64,000 nucleotides of DNA from Halorubrum ruber (GTDB taxonomy: Archaea > Halobacteriota > Halobacteria > Halobacteriales > Haloferacaceae), in NCBI RefSeq assembly GCF_018228765.1, contig NZ_CP073695.1, forward strand, positions 1,488,001-1,552,000, in the 5' to 3' direction. Both the position numbers and the translations under genes were made by a program. Position 1 is the first letter of the stretch. The number at the start of each line of letters is the position of its first letter. Below the pieces are notes generated by a model. It did no database searches. It was not told the DNA's origin and saw nothing but the letters and a program-made list of their open reading frames with translations. Below are positions 57,135-64,000 of the stretch, piece by piece.

Positions 57135-57413
57135 TCAGATCTTGTTCTCGGCGTCGTCAGCGAGCTCCTCCATCCGCTTGCCGACGCGGCCGGCGGGCGA
57201 GAACTCGTCTTCGCTCATCGCGTTCGCTAAGGCGTTACCGAGGACGAACACGGCGTGTTTGTGCTCGCTTTTCGACTTGTGGACGTGGGAAGGGTCGACC
57301 TCAAGCTCGTCGTAGGGGTCGAACAGCGAGCCGTCGACGGTCTCCTGCGCGCGGAAGTGTTCCATAATCGTCACCATCTGTTCGTGGAGTTCGAGCAGCT
57401 CGTCCTTGTGCAT
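57135..57413 (-). CDS. UPF0058 family small protein (second copy)
   Basis: 92 residues: 'MHKDELLELHEQMVTIMEHF', then 'LEVDPSHVHKSKSEHKHAVF', the same HKSK signature as in 30626-30859. The C-terminus is longer ('SEDEFSPAGRVGKRMEELAD'). A GTG at 57419 is an alternative start. Role unknown. About 90 bases separate it from the ribbon-helix-helix gene upstream, on the same strand. Confidence 0.9.
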   Translation of the reverse strand: MHKDELLELHEQMVTIMEHFRAQETVDGSLFDPYDELEVDPSHVHKSKSEHKHAVFVLGNALANAMSEDEFSPAGRVGKRMEELADDAENKI

Positions 57414-57506
57414 ATCCACGGATACGGGTTGTATACCCTATAAGGGTTGTTGAGGGCGGTACGCACGGATCCGTGCCGCGCGCGGTTCGACGCGGGGGTC
57501 GTTCGC

Positions 57507-57725
57507 TCAGAAGACGTACTCGTCTTCGTGGCCCATCATCCCCTCCTCCTCGAACCCGCTGTTGGAGTCGTCGTCGTCCCGGGGACCGCTCGTCTTGTAC
57601 GCCTTGATGCCAGTCGACAGCAGCTCCTCGACCGCCTCCTCCCGGTTGAGGAACTCTCCCTCCTCGACCATCTGGGCGATCTGCATCTCCAGATGCTCCG
57701 GCACGGTTATCTTCACTCGTGGCAT
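57507..57725 (-). CDS. ribbon-helix-helix (CopG-type) DNA-binding protein
   Basis: 72 residues. 'MPRVKITVPEHLEMQIAQMV' is the beta strand and first helix, and 'EEGEFLNREEAVEELLSTGI' the second helix of a dimeric RHH domain. An acidic 25-residue tail ends it. Most such proteins are small repressors. A TTTTATATACGCC box on the minus strand about 30 bases before the ATG makes a leaderless mRNA likely. Target genes unknown; it may control its own gene and the UPF0058 gene after it. Confidence 0.88.
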   Translation of the reverse strand: MPRVKITVPEHLEMQIAQMVEEGEFLNREEAVEELLSTGIKAYKTSGPRDDDDSNSGFEEEGMMGHEDEYVF

Positions 57726-57967
57726 TTGCTGTCCGGGTCTTGTGGCATGGCGTATATAAAATTGGCGTCGGAGATCCGCGTATATGAAAATTCAAGACGA
57801 CGACTCAAAAGCTCATTTTTGATCTTCTGAATACGCGTTAGAGATGTACGAACCCGGGCCGCACTCCTTCCAGCGCCGGGGGCGTTCCCGTCGAGCGCGG
57901 CGCGCTCGGACGCCCGACCGGCTCCGAGAGCGACATTCATACGTCGGTCCGGGCCGAACAGAGCCGC

Positions 57968-58582
57968 ATGACAGAGTCCGGCGTCGAGGCCGCCGAGGAT
58001 CTCACCGACCTCTACCGCGAGTACGGCGACGACCGGCTCCCGCCGGGGCAGCGCGAGACCGACGGTTTCCCGGTCCTCTCGAAGAGCGGAACGCCCTCGT
58101 GGAACCCGGAGACGTTCGAGCTCGAGCTGTGGGGCGCCGTCGAGGAGCCGCGCTCGTTCACGCTCGACGAGTTCCGCGACCTGCCGGCCGTCACCCAACG
58201 GCAGGACTTCCACTGCGTGACGGGGTGGAGCAAGTTCGACTGCGAGTTCACCGGGGTCGCGTTCGCGGACCTGGCCGAGCGCGCCGGCGTCCGCGACGAG
58301 GCGGAACACGTGATGTTCCACTCGCTGGACGGCTACACCACCGACCTCCCGCTCGACGAGTGTACGAAGCCGGGCGTCCAGCTCGCGTACGGCTTCGACG
58401 GCGACGACCTCCCGGCCGACCACGGCGGGCCGATCCGGGTCGTCACGCCGCACAAGTACGCGTACAAGGGCGCGAAGTGGGTCTCGGGCGTGGAGTTCCT
58501 CACCGAGCCCGAACTCGGCTACTGGGAGAAGCGCGGGTACAGCGACACGGCGAACCCCTGGAACGAGGAGCGGTACAGCTAA
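57968..58582 (+). CDS. molybdopterin-dependent oxidoreductase, sulfite-oxidase-like (YedY type)
   Basis: 204 residues, the stand-alone Mo-domain. The Mo-ligand Cys83 is in 'RQDFHCVTGWSKFDCEF', followed by 'HSLDGYTTDLPLDECTKPGV' and 'GGPIRVVTPHKYAYKGAKWV', the conserved pterin-binding Arg and Lys zone. No signal peptide (no Tat RR motif) is visible, so cytoplasmic. Family members reduce methionine sulfoxide or other oxides; the substrate is unknown. Stands alone between the RHH gene and menF. Confidence 0.9.
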   Translation: MTESGVEAAEDLTDLYREYGDDRLPPGQRETDGFPVLSKSGTPSWNPETFELELWGAVEEPRSFTLDEFRDLPAVTQRQDFHCVTGWSKFDCEFTGVAFADLAERAGVRDEAEHVMFHSLDGYTTDLPLDECTKPGVQLAYGFDGDDLPADHGGPIRVVTPHKYAYKGAKWVSGVEFLTEPELGYWEKRGYSDTANPWNEERYS

Positions 58583-58695
58583 TCGCGGGCCGCTCGCCGT
58601 TCGAGTTCCGTTCTCCACTCTCACCGCGTCGATTTCCCCCGTCCGCTCCGCCCCGATAGTCAGGATAAAGGGTCCCCGGTCCCGACTCGATACGC

Positions 58696-60090
58696 ATGGA
58701 ACGGGCGCGCTCTCGGTCGTCGCCGCCGCTGGTCAGCCGGACTACGGCGGTCGACGAACCGGCGTTCGCGGGGGCGTTCGACGCGCTCCCGTCGCCGCGC
58801 ACGACCTGGAGCGCGCCCGACGACGCGCTGGTGCTCGGCGGCGGCGCGGCCGCGACGCTCACCGCCGACGGCGGCGACCGGTTCGGGGCGATCCGGGAGG
58901 CAGCGACCGAGCTGTTCGAGTCGGGTGATGTCCACGCCGGCACCGAGGCGGCTCGTCCCCGCGTCTTCGGGGGGTTCGCCTTCCACGAGGGCGCCTGCGA
59001 CGGCGACCCGTGGGGGCCGTTTCCGGAGGCGCGGTTCGTGTTACCGCGGGTCCAGCTGACGATAGCGGACAACGGCGCGTGGCTCACCGTCAACGCGGTC
59101 GGCGCCGACGCGGACGCGTCCGCCGTTGAGGACCGCTTGGCGCGCGAGGTCGACCGGTTCGCCGCGCTCGACCGACGCGACTCCGGGGAGACGGGCGAGA
59201 GCGCGGCCGCCTCTCGGCCGCCCCGCCCGGGGATCAGCGAGAGCCGCCGGACGACGAGCCGCGAGGCGTGGCGCGAGAGCGTCGGCGCCGCGGTCGACCG
59301 GATCCGCGACGGCGACCTCCGGAAGGTGGTGTTGGCGCAGGCGCTGGAGGCCGACCTCGCGGCCGACTTCCCGCGCGCGGCGACGCTCGAACGCCTCGCG
59401 GAGAAGTACCCGGACTGCCACCGCTACTGGTTCGAGCCGGACGGGGGGGACAGCGCCTTCTTCGGCGCCACGCCGGAGCGGTTAGTCTCGCTCCGCGGCC
59501 GCACCGTCGAGACCGACGCGCTCGCCGGGACGACCGGGCGCGGCGAGACGCCGGCAGAAGACGAGTGGCTCGCGCAGGAGCTCCTCGACGACGAGAAGAA
59601 CGTCCACGAGCACGAGCTCGTCGCTGAGACGGTCCGCGACCAGCTGGAGCCGTTCGCGGCGTCGGTCTCCGCGGGCGAGCGCCGCGTCCGGCGGCTCGCG
59701 ACGGTCCAGCACCTCCATACGCCGATCACCGCCGAGCTCGACGCGGACCGCCACGTCCTCGACCTCGTCGAGGCGCTCCACCCGACGCCCGCGGTCGGCG
59801 GGCTCCCGCCGGACCGCGCGCTGGCGACGATCCGCGAGACGGAGCCGTTCGACCGCGGCTGGTACGCCGCGCCGGTCGGCTGGATCGACGCCGCGGGCAA
59901 CGGTGCGTTCGCGGTCGCGATCCGCTCGGCCGTGGCGAGCCGCCGGCGGGCCACGCTGTTCGCCGGCGTCGGCATCGTCTCCGACTCCGACCCCGACCGC
60001 GAGTGGGACGAGGTCCAGCTGAAGTACCGGCCGATCCTCGACGAACTGGAGGGCGACGGCGAGGAAGACGCCGACCGGGGCGGTCGGTAG
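58696..60090 (+). CDS. menF: isochorismate synthase MenF
   Basis: 464 residues. Isomerises chorismate to isochorismate, the first step of menaquinone synthesis. The C-terminal chorismate-binding domain runs from about 195: 'RDGDLRKVVLAQALEADLAA', 'FFGATPERLVSLRG', 'DALAGTTGRGETPAEDEWLA', 'EHELVAETVRDQLEPF', 'LHTPITAEL', 'HPTPAVGGLPPD' and 'DEVQLKYRPI'. The N-terminal 190 residues are divergent. A related step, menE, lies 6.6 kb away on the other strand; the other men genes are not in this window. Confidence 0.94.
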   Translation: MERARSRSSPPLVSRTTAVDEPAFAGAFDALPSPRTTWSAPDDALVLGGGAAATLTADGGDRFGAIREAATELFESGDVHAGTEAARPRVFGGFAFHEGACDGDPWGPFPEARFVLPRVQLTIADNGAWLTVNAVGADADASAVEDRLAREVDRFAALDRRDSGETGESAAASRPPRPGISESRRTTSREAWRESVGAAVDRIRDGDLRKVVLAQALEADLAADFPRAATLERLAEKYPDCHRYWFEPDGGDSAFFGATPERLVSLRGRTVETDALAGTTGRGETPAEDEWLAQELLDDEKNVHEHELVAETVRDQLEPFAASVSAGERRVRRLATVQHLHTPITAELDADRHVLDLVEALHPTPAVGGLPPDRALATIRETEPFDRGWYAAPVGWIDAAGNGAFAVAIRSAVASRRRATLFAGVGIVSDSDPDREWDEVQLKYRPILDELEGDGEEDADRGGR

Positions 60091-60116
60091 CGCGCCCCGC
60101 CGCGAACGGGACGCCG

Positions 60117-60857
60117 CTACTGGAACATCTTCAGCGGCTCGGCCTGCGAGCTCTCCTCTGTCGCCTGCCGCATCCGCTCGGCGAGCTGCTGTTTCGCGTT
60201 CCGGATCTCGGTCGCCTGCTCGACGAGCCCGTCGGTCGGCGTCTCGATCCCCGCGATGGGGTCGATACCGTCGGCGATGAGCACCCGCGCCGCCTCGGGG
60301 TCGGGGAACTTCGGGTCCGACTCGACGACGAGCCCGACCGCGTCGCGGTCGTTTTCGAGCGCCGCCGCGAGCATCGCGCCCGTCGGGCCGGAGACGAGCC
60401 CGGACTCGGACGGTTCGGACACTTTCGCGCGCCCGAGCGCCTCGGCGCCGTTTCCGGTCGCGATCCCGTACAGGTCCGGCGGCGCCTCGCCCTTCTCGCG
60501 GCCGAGCCCCGACAGGAAGACCGGGAACAGCTCGGCCTCGTCGAACCACGAGCCGAGGCACGCCGCGACCTCCGTCGCCGCGGCCGGGTTGACGGGCACG
60601 TCGCTGCGGAGCGCGACGAGGTCGTTCTCGGGGTCCGCGTACAGCCGCACGGGCGTCGTCGCGGCCGTCTCGGACTCGCGGTAGACGGCCACCGGCGGGA
60701 GCCCGTCGCAGTGGACGTTCGCGTAGTGGGTCATCTCGTGAACGTCGATCATGTGGTCGGTCGCGATCTTCCCGACGAGGCCGACGCCGGGGAACCCCTC
60801 GATCAGGGTGGGCTCGTCCAGCGAGACGTCGTCGTCAAGGACGGAGATGCGTGCCAT
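60117..60857 (-). CDS. PAC2 family protein (proteasome assembly chaperone-like)
   Basis: 246 residues. 'LIEGFPGVGLVGKIATDHMI' is the PAC2 start, with a further 'FPVFLSGLGREKGEAPPDLY' and 'GLVSGPTGAMLAAALENDRD'. A helical C-terminus ('ATEIRNAKQQLAERMRQA') ends it. The archaeal family is related to eukaryotic proteasome assembly chaperone 2 and to proteins of coenzyme metabolism; its exact role here is unknown. The frame opens to 61103 but 'MARISVLDDDVSLDEPTLIE' at 60857 is the standard start. Confidence 0.88.
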   Translation of the reverse strand: MARISVLDDDVSLDEPTLIEGFPGVGLVGKIATDHMIDVHEMTHYANVHCDGLPPVAVYRESETAATTPVRLYADPENDLVALRSDVPVNPAAATEVAACLGSWFDEAELFPVFLSGLGREKGEAPPDLYGIATGNGAEALGRAKVSEPSESGLVSGPTGAMLAAALENDRDAVGLVVESDPKFPDPEAARVLIADGIDPIAGIETPTDGLVEQATEIRNAKQQLAERMRQATEESSQAEPLKMFQ

Positions 60858-61002
60858 GCGCGCCCCTACGCCCGGGGCGGACCTAAAGGTGCGGCGCGGG
60901 GCGGTTCCGGAGGCGGGACACGCGGCGGAGATACAGGCGAGATGCGGGGCGACGGCGCGCGAGTCCCGAAACCGTCTAACGGCCCGCCGCGAAAGTGGAG
61001 CC

Positions 61003-61950
61003 ATGAATCCGCTCGACCGATACGAGCCGCTCGTCGACGACGTCGACGCGTTCCGGGCGGCGTGCGACCGGCCCCTCCCCTCGGTCGTGCGCACGAACGG
61101 CATCGCGGCGACCCCGGACCGCGTCCGTGAGGCGTTCGACGACGAGGGCGTCGCCTACGAGCCGGTCGACTGGCACGACGGCCTCTTCCGGCTCCCGGAC
61201 GGGAACCCCGGCGGCAACTGGCCGTACGTCCACGGCTGGACGCACGGCCAGGAGGAGGTGTCCGTGCTGCCGACGCTCGCGCTCGACCCGCAGCCGGGCG
61301 AGCGCGTCTGGGACGCCTGCGCGGCGCCCGGCAGCAAGACGACCCAGATCGCGGACGCGATGGACGACGAGGGAACGGTCGTCGCCAACGACAACAACCT
61401 CGGGCGGCTCTCGGCGCTCCGGCACAACGCCGAGCGGCTGGGGATTACGAATACGATCGTCACGAACCAGGACGCCCGCAACTTCTCGACGAAGCCGCTG
61501 GCGTTCGACGAGTTCGACCGCGCGCTCGTGGACGCGCCCTGCTCCTGTGAGGGCACCTGCCGCAAGAACCCGGACGTCTTAGACCAGTGGACGCTCGGCC
61601 ACGTCGACGCGGTCGCGGGGATCCAGAAGGGGATCCTGGCCCGGGCCGTCCAGGCGACCCGGCCGGGCGGCGTCGTCGTCTACTCCACGTGTACGTTCGC
61701 ACCCGAGGAGAACGAGGCCGTCCTCGACCACGTCCTCGCGAACGAGGACTGCGAGCTGGTGGAGTTCGACCTGCCGCTCGAAACCGACCCCGGCGTCACC
61801 GAGTGGGACGGCGAGGCGTACGACGAGTCGGTGACGCGCGCGAAGCGCATTTATCCGCACCGCAACGACACGGGCGGGTTCTTCTGTGCGAAGTTACGCG
61901 TGGGCGGCGAGGCAGATGAGAGCGCGAGCGACGGCGAGGTGGCCGCATGA
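61003..61950 (+). CDS. RsmB/NOP-family RNA (cytosine-5) methyltransferase
   Basis: 315 residues. SAM motif I is 'VWDACAAPGSKTTQIADAM' (102-120). The catalytic pair is Cys180/182 in 'DAPCSCEGTCRKNP' and Cys230 in 'VVVYSTCTFAPEENE'. Archaeal members methylate C5 of cytidines in tRNA or rRNA (the Nop2/NSUN group). A GTGGAGCC sits before the ATG at 61003. The stop overlaps the ATG of the next gene by four bases, so the two are coupled; the partner is probably an accessory RNA-binding domain. Confidence 0.94.
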   Translation: MNPLDRYEPLVDDVDAFRAACDRPLPSVVRTNGIAATPDRVREAFDDEGVAYEPVDWHDGLFRLPDGNPGGNWPYVHGWTHGQEEVSVLPTLALDPQPGERVWDACAAPGSKTTQIADAMDDEGTVVANDNNLGRLSALRHNAERLGITNTIVTNQDARNFSTKPLAFDEFDRALVDAPCSCEGTCRKNPDVLDQWTLGHVDAVAGIQKGILARAVQATRPGGVVVYSTCTFAPEENEAVLDHVLANEDCELVEFDLPLETDPGVTEWDGEAYDESVTRAKRIYPHRNDTGGFFCAKLRVGGEADESASDGEVAA

Positions 61951-62489
61951 GCGACGACGAACCGGGAGCGGCACCCACCAACGACGGGCAGCAGTTCGAT
62001 CGCCTCCCCGAGACGCCCGCCGACCGAGAGATCGAGGGCCGCGCGAGCCGCGCGGAAGTCCTCGATTGGTGGGACGAGCGGTTCGGGATCGAGAAAGAGG
62101 TGTTCGAGGAATACAGCTTCTGGGAGAAGGGGGCGGGGAAGATCTGGATCTTCAACGGCGAGGCGACCGACCCGAGCGAGGTGGAGGCTGTCGGAATGAC
62201 GTTCCTCCGGACGCGGCAGGAGCACTGGAAGCCGACCGGGCGTGCGGTCTCGCGGTTCGGATCGCGCGCGACGAAGAACGTGATCGAACTGGATCCGGCG
62301 CAAGCGGCTACCTTCGCGGCGGGGGATGATCAGGACATCCCCGAGTGGGACGGCGACTGGGGATACCTGATCGCGACTCACGAGGTTGCTGGTGAACGCG
62401 TGCCGATCGGGGTGGGGCTGTATTTATACGACGAACTGCGCTCCGTGGTCCCGAAGGGCAGTCGGGCCGACCTGCCCGTCGTGGAGTGA
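61947..62489 (+). CDS. NIP7/PUA-associated partner of the RsmB/NOP methyltransferase
   Basis: 180 residues. 'RAEVLDWWDERFGIEKEVFE' and 'YSFWEKGAGKIWIFNG' and 'GMTFLRTRQEHWKPTGRAVS' and 'KNVIELDPAQAATF' read as a pre-PUA followed by a PUA-like domain, as in the C-terminal region of some NSUN proteins. Its gene overlaps the methyltransferase gene (ATGA), so the domain that is fused in other organisms seems to be a separate protein here. Function by context: RNA binding for the methyltransferase. Confidence 0.8.
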   Translation: MSDDEPGAAPTNDGQQFDRLPETPADREIEGRASRAEVLDWWDERFGIEKEVFEEYSFWEKGAGKIWIFNGEATDPSEVEAVGMTFLRTRQEHWKPTGRAVSRFGSRATKNVIELDPAQAATFAAGDDQDIPEWDGDWGYLIATHEVAGERVPIGVGLYLYDELRSVVPKGSRADLPVVE

Positions 62490-62517
62490 CGGATCGCGTT
62501 CGCACGTCGATTTACTA

Positions 62518-62742
62518 CTTATAAATGGCTGATCGCGGATCGGCGGAGAACACCTCCAAAGCCATAGCCGCTCGCTTATAAATGGCTGATCGCGGATCGA
62601 CGGCGAACACCGCCAAAGCCCCAGCCGCTCGCTTATAAATGGCTGATCGCGGATCGACGGCGAACACCGCCAAAGCCCCAGCCGCTCGCTTATAAATGGC
62701 TGATCGCGGATCGACGGCGAACACCGCCAAAGCCCCAGCCGC
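62518..62742. repeat. 57-bp tandem repeat, four copies
   Basis: Units begin at 62518, 62575, 62632 and 62689 with CTTATAAATGGCTGATCGCG. Units 2-4 are practically identical; unit 1 differs at about five bases. Each has a TATA-like CTTATAAAT, a GATC-GCG-GATC motif and a small hairpin GGCG-AACAC-CGCC. In unit 1 the hairpin reads GGAG-AACAC-CTCC, so two changes keep it paired. The fourth unit ends where the 14-bp inverted repeat begins. Confidence 0.92.
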
Positions 62743-62826
62743 GAGGCCGCCGTACGCTCGTTGCGCTCCTCAGTCGCTCGCTTCGCTCGCTCCCTCCGGT
62801 GCTTACGTCGCCTACGGCGGCCTCGC
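62741..62826. repeat. 14-bp inverted repeat around a CG-rich spacer
   Basis: GCGAGGCCGCCGTA (62741-62754) and TACGGCGGCCTCGC (62813-62826) are exact reverse complements, with a 58-base spacer rich in TCGCTCGCTTCG words. It begins at the end of the 57-bp array and could be part of the same mobile or structural element. Confidence 0.8.
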
Positions 62827-62995
62827 GGCTGCCCCTTTGAGTCCCACCCGCCCGCACAGCGACCGCACCTCACGCCTCCCCAGCCTCGTCAGTCGCCGTC
62901 GCTTCGCTCCGGCGACTGACTCCCTCGCACGCGCTCCTCGCGGTCGCCGGGGGCGACCGCTCGGAGGCGCGCGCCACCGCATCGGTTTAAATAGC

Positions 62996-64000
62996 TTATT
63001 CCGATTTCTCCCGAACTGTCCCGCCGCCGAGCCCCTCCCACTCGACCCGATAGCCGAGCCGCGAGAGCGCGGCGCTCGCGTCGTCGACGCCGTACTCGTC
63101 GAGGGTCGCTTCGGCCTCCGAGAGCGCCATCCCGGCCTCGATTTCCTCGGCGAGCGTCTCTATCACCGCCGGCCGCACGAGCGTCCGCCCGATTCGCTCG
63201 TGGTCGGGGAACGACTTGTCCGCTAGCGCCTCGACGCTCACGCCGCGCTCGTCAGCGAGGTTGTCAAGGCCGATGGCGTCGGCGTCGGGCGAGAGGGTGT
63301 CGGGGAGGTCGGCGGCCGCGTCCGCGACGAACTCGGCCTCGTACTCGCGGAGCACGTCGACGACGTCCTTCACGCGCACCGTCCCGGAGTAGGTGACGAC
63401 GCGGTGGTCGCGGGCCGCGATCTCCTCGCCGACGCCGAGGCTCTCGTCGACGGCCACGAGGAGGTCAACGTCCTCCACGTCCGCGAGCTGGCCGAGCTTC
63501 TTTTCGACGTACTCGGGCGTCCAGAAGCCCATCACCTCGAAGAAGAGCCTGAAGTCGGCATGGTCGTAGTCGAAGGCGAAGTCCGGGATCATCACGCTCG
63601 CGCCGGTTTCGAGCGGCTCCGGCTCGCGAACCAGGGTCCAGTCGAGGTCGAGCCCGCGGACGCGCCCGGCGAAGTCTGCCTCGACCCCGCTGTCGAAGTC
63701 GGGCTCCGCGACGGGCTCAACGTCGGGCACCGTCACGTCGCCGTCCGAGAGGCGCATCGTGCGCTCGCGGCCGCGGTCGTCGATCGTCGCCTCAAGCGAC
63801 CACTCCGCCGACTCCGCGGCCGTCCGGAGCAGCCGCGCGAAGGCGGTCCCGTAGCGTCGCGTGCGCGAGAACAGCCGGTCCGGGCCGGTGACGACGAGCT
63901 CGCGGCCCTCCGGCGTCTTCTCGACCTCGTACATCAGTCGGAGTCGCTTGACGGCGGAGACGAGCCGTTTCGGGTCGTTCGACCGCACGCGGACCTCGGT
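62996..64000 (-). CDS. DUF790 / Bax1-like nuclease, 5' end beyond the window
   Basis: The reading frame is open from the window end (reading T-E-V-R-V-R-S-N-D-P) and stops at 62996; about 335 residues are visible and full family members are near 500, so the N-terminus is missing. 'RDHRVVTYSGTVRVKDVVDV' and 'FAFDYDHADFRLFFEVMGFW' and 'TPEYVEKKLGQLADVEDVDL' are conserved: the PD-(D/E)xK-like core with the E-V-M-G-F-W stretch. DUF790 (Bax1) proteins pair with the XPB helicase in archaeal nucleotide excision repair. An XPB gene probably lies next to it outside the window. Confidence 0.82.
   Translation of the reverse strand, partial: TEVRVRSNDPKRLVSAVKRLRLMYEVEKTPEGRELVVTGPDRLFSRTRRYGTAFARLLRTAAESAEWSLEATIDDRGRERTMRLSDGDVTVPDVEPVAEPDFDSGVEADFAGRVRGLDLDWTLVREPEPLETGASVMIPDFAFDYDHADFRLFFEVMGFWTPEYVEKKLGQLADVEDVDLLVAVDESLGVGEEIAARDHRVVTYSGTVRVKDVVDVLREYEAEFVADAAADLPDTLSPDADAIGLDNLADERGVSVEALADKSFPDHERIGRTLVRPAVIETLAEEIEAGMALSEAEATLDEYGVDDASAALSRLGYRVEWEGLGGGTVREKSE

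Larger units (their letters stand above)
62490..62995. other. 506-base intergenic region with repeats and palindromes
   Basis: No gene with convincing coding character. Holds the 57-bp tandem array (62518-62742), a 14-bp inverted repeat (62741-62754 with 62813-62826), a 9-bp inverted repeat CAGTCGCCG/CGGCGACTG (62890-62898 with 62910-62918), a run of CGCTCG/TCGCTTCG words and a TTTAAATA at 62986. Open frames that cross it on both strands do so because 57 is a multiple of 3. Confidence 0.8.

Noticed and set aside
62515-62730. Minus-strand open frame of 71 residues with a 19-residue repeat (AVFAVDPRSAIYK).
   Set aside because: It exists only because the 57-bp DNA repeat is divisible by 3; frames on the other strand are equally open, and the covarying hairpin suggests non-coding function.
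62518-62742. Possible CRISPR array.
   Set aside because: The repeats are head-to-tail with no unique spacers, and there are no cas genes in the window.
62696-63226. Plus-strand frame of 176 residues starting within the 57-bp array.
   Set aside because: It runs through palindromic intergenic DNA and antisense into the DUF790 gene; composition is typical of a shadow.

Overview
The window comes from a haloarchaeal main chromosome, most likely Halorubrum or a close relative. GC content is high, proteins are acidic, and TATA-like boxes sit about 25-30 bases before many start codons, so much transcription looks leaderless. Marker genes are TBP, two TFBs, Orc1/Cdc6, a SAMP ubiquitin-like modifier, a METTL5-type methyltransferase and several haloarchaea-only small families. 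The genus is an inference from gene content and repeat style, not from a search.

Layout. Bases 1-12400 hold housekeeping genes: a winged-helix regulator, truA, a universal stress protein, a cyclophilin, an intron-containing tRNA-Glu, a trans-sulfuration enzyme, a 2-hydroxyacid dehydrogenase, an AbrB-PhoU protein, a SAMP1 mini-operon and an FAH-family enzyme. Bases 12500-15720 hold a fused malic enzyme-phosphotransacetylase and a frameshifted MarR-like regulator. Bases 15800-17723 are a probable replication origin: five 20-bp origin-recognition-box-like elements, an AT-rich unwinding region, two kinds of tandem repeats, and orc1/cdc6. TBP follows on the opposite strand. Then comes a complete rRNA operon (two promoters, 16S, tRNA-Ala, 23S, a tRNA-like processing element, 5S, terminator; 18700-24345).

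Bases 24580-36900 mix membrane transport (EamA, MscS, a Na+/Ca2+-type exchanger), signalling (GAF histidine kinase), repair (OGG-type glycosylase), small conserved archaeal proteins (DUF555, UPF0058, zinc ribbons), a TFB and a carbamoylase-like hydrolase. Bases 36900-45511 form an alpha-glucan module: GH13 amylase and 4-alpha-glucanotransferase on one strand, divergent from a giant tandem GH15 glucoamylase. Bases 45500-62500 carry a MutS paralogue, an MBL hydrolase, an acyl-CoA dehydrogenase, menE with a repeat insertion, a second TFB, METTL5, a rhomboid protease, a sulfite-oxidase-like enzyme, menF, a PAC2 protein and an RsmB/NOP-type RNA methyltransferase with its partner. The window ends with a 57-bp tandem repeat whose hairpin arm shows one compensatory change, and a truncated DUF790/Bax1-like gene.

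How the parts fit. Replication start, TBP and ribosomal RNA synthesis are side by side and the rRNA operon is transcribed in the same direction as orc1/cdc6, away from the origin, which is the usual head-on-avoiding arrangement. The glucan genes would together degrade and rearrange storage or external alpha-glucans. MenE and MenF are two steps of menaquinone synthesis placed about 6 kb apart. All functions are read from sequence motifs; no search was run.
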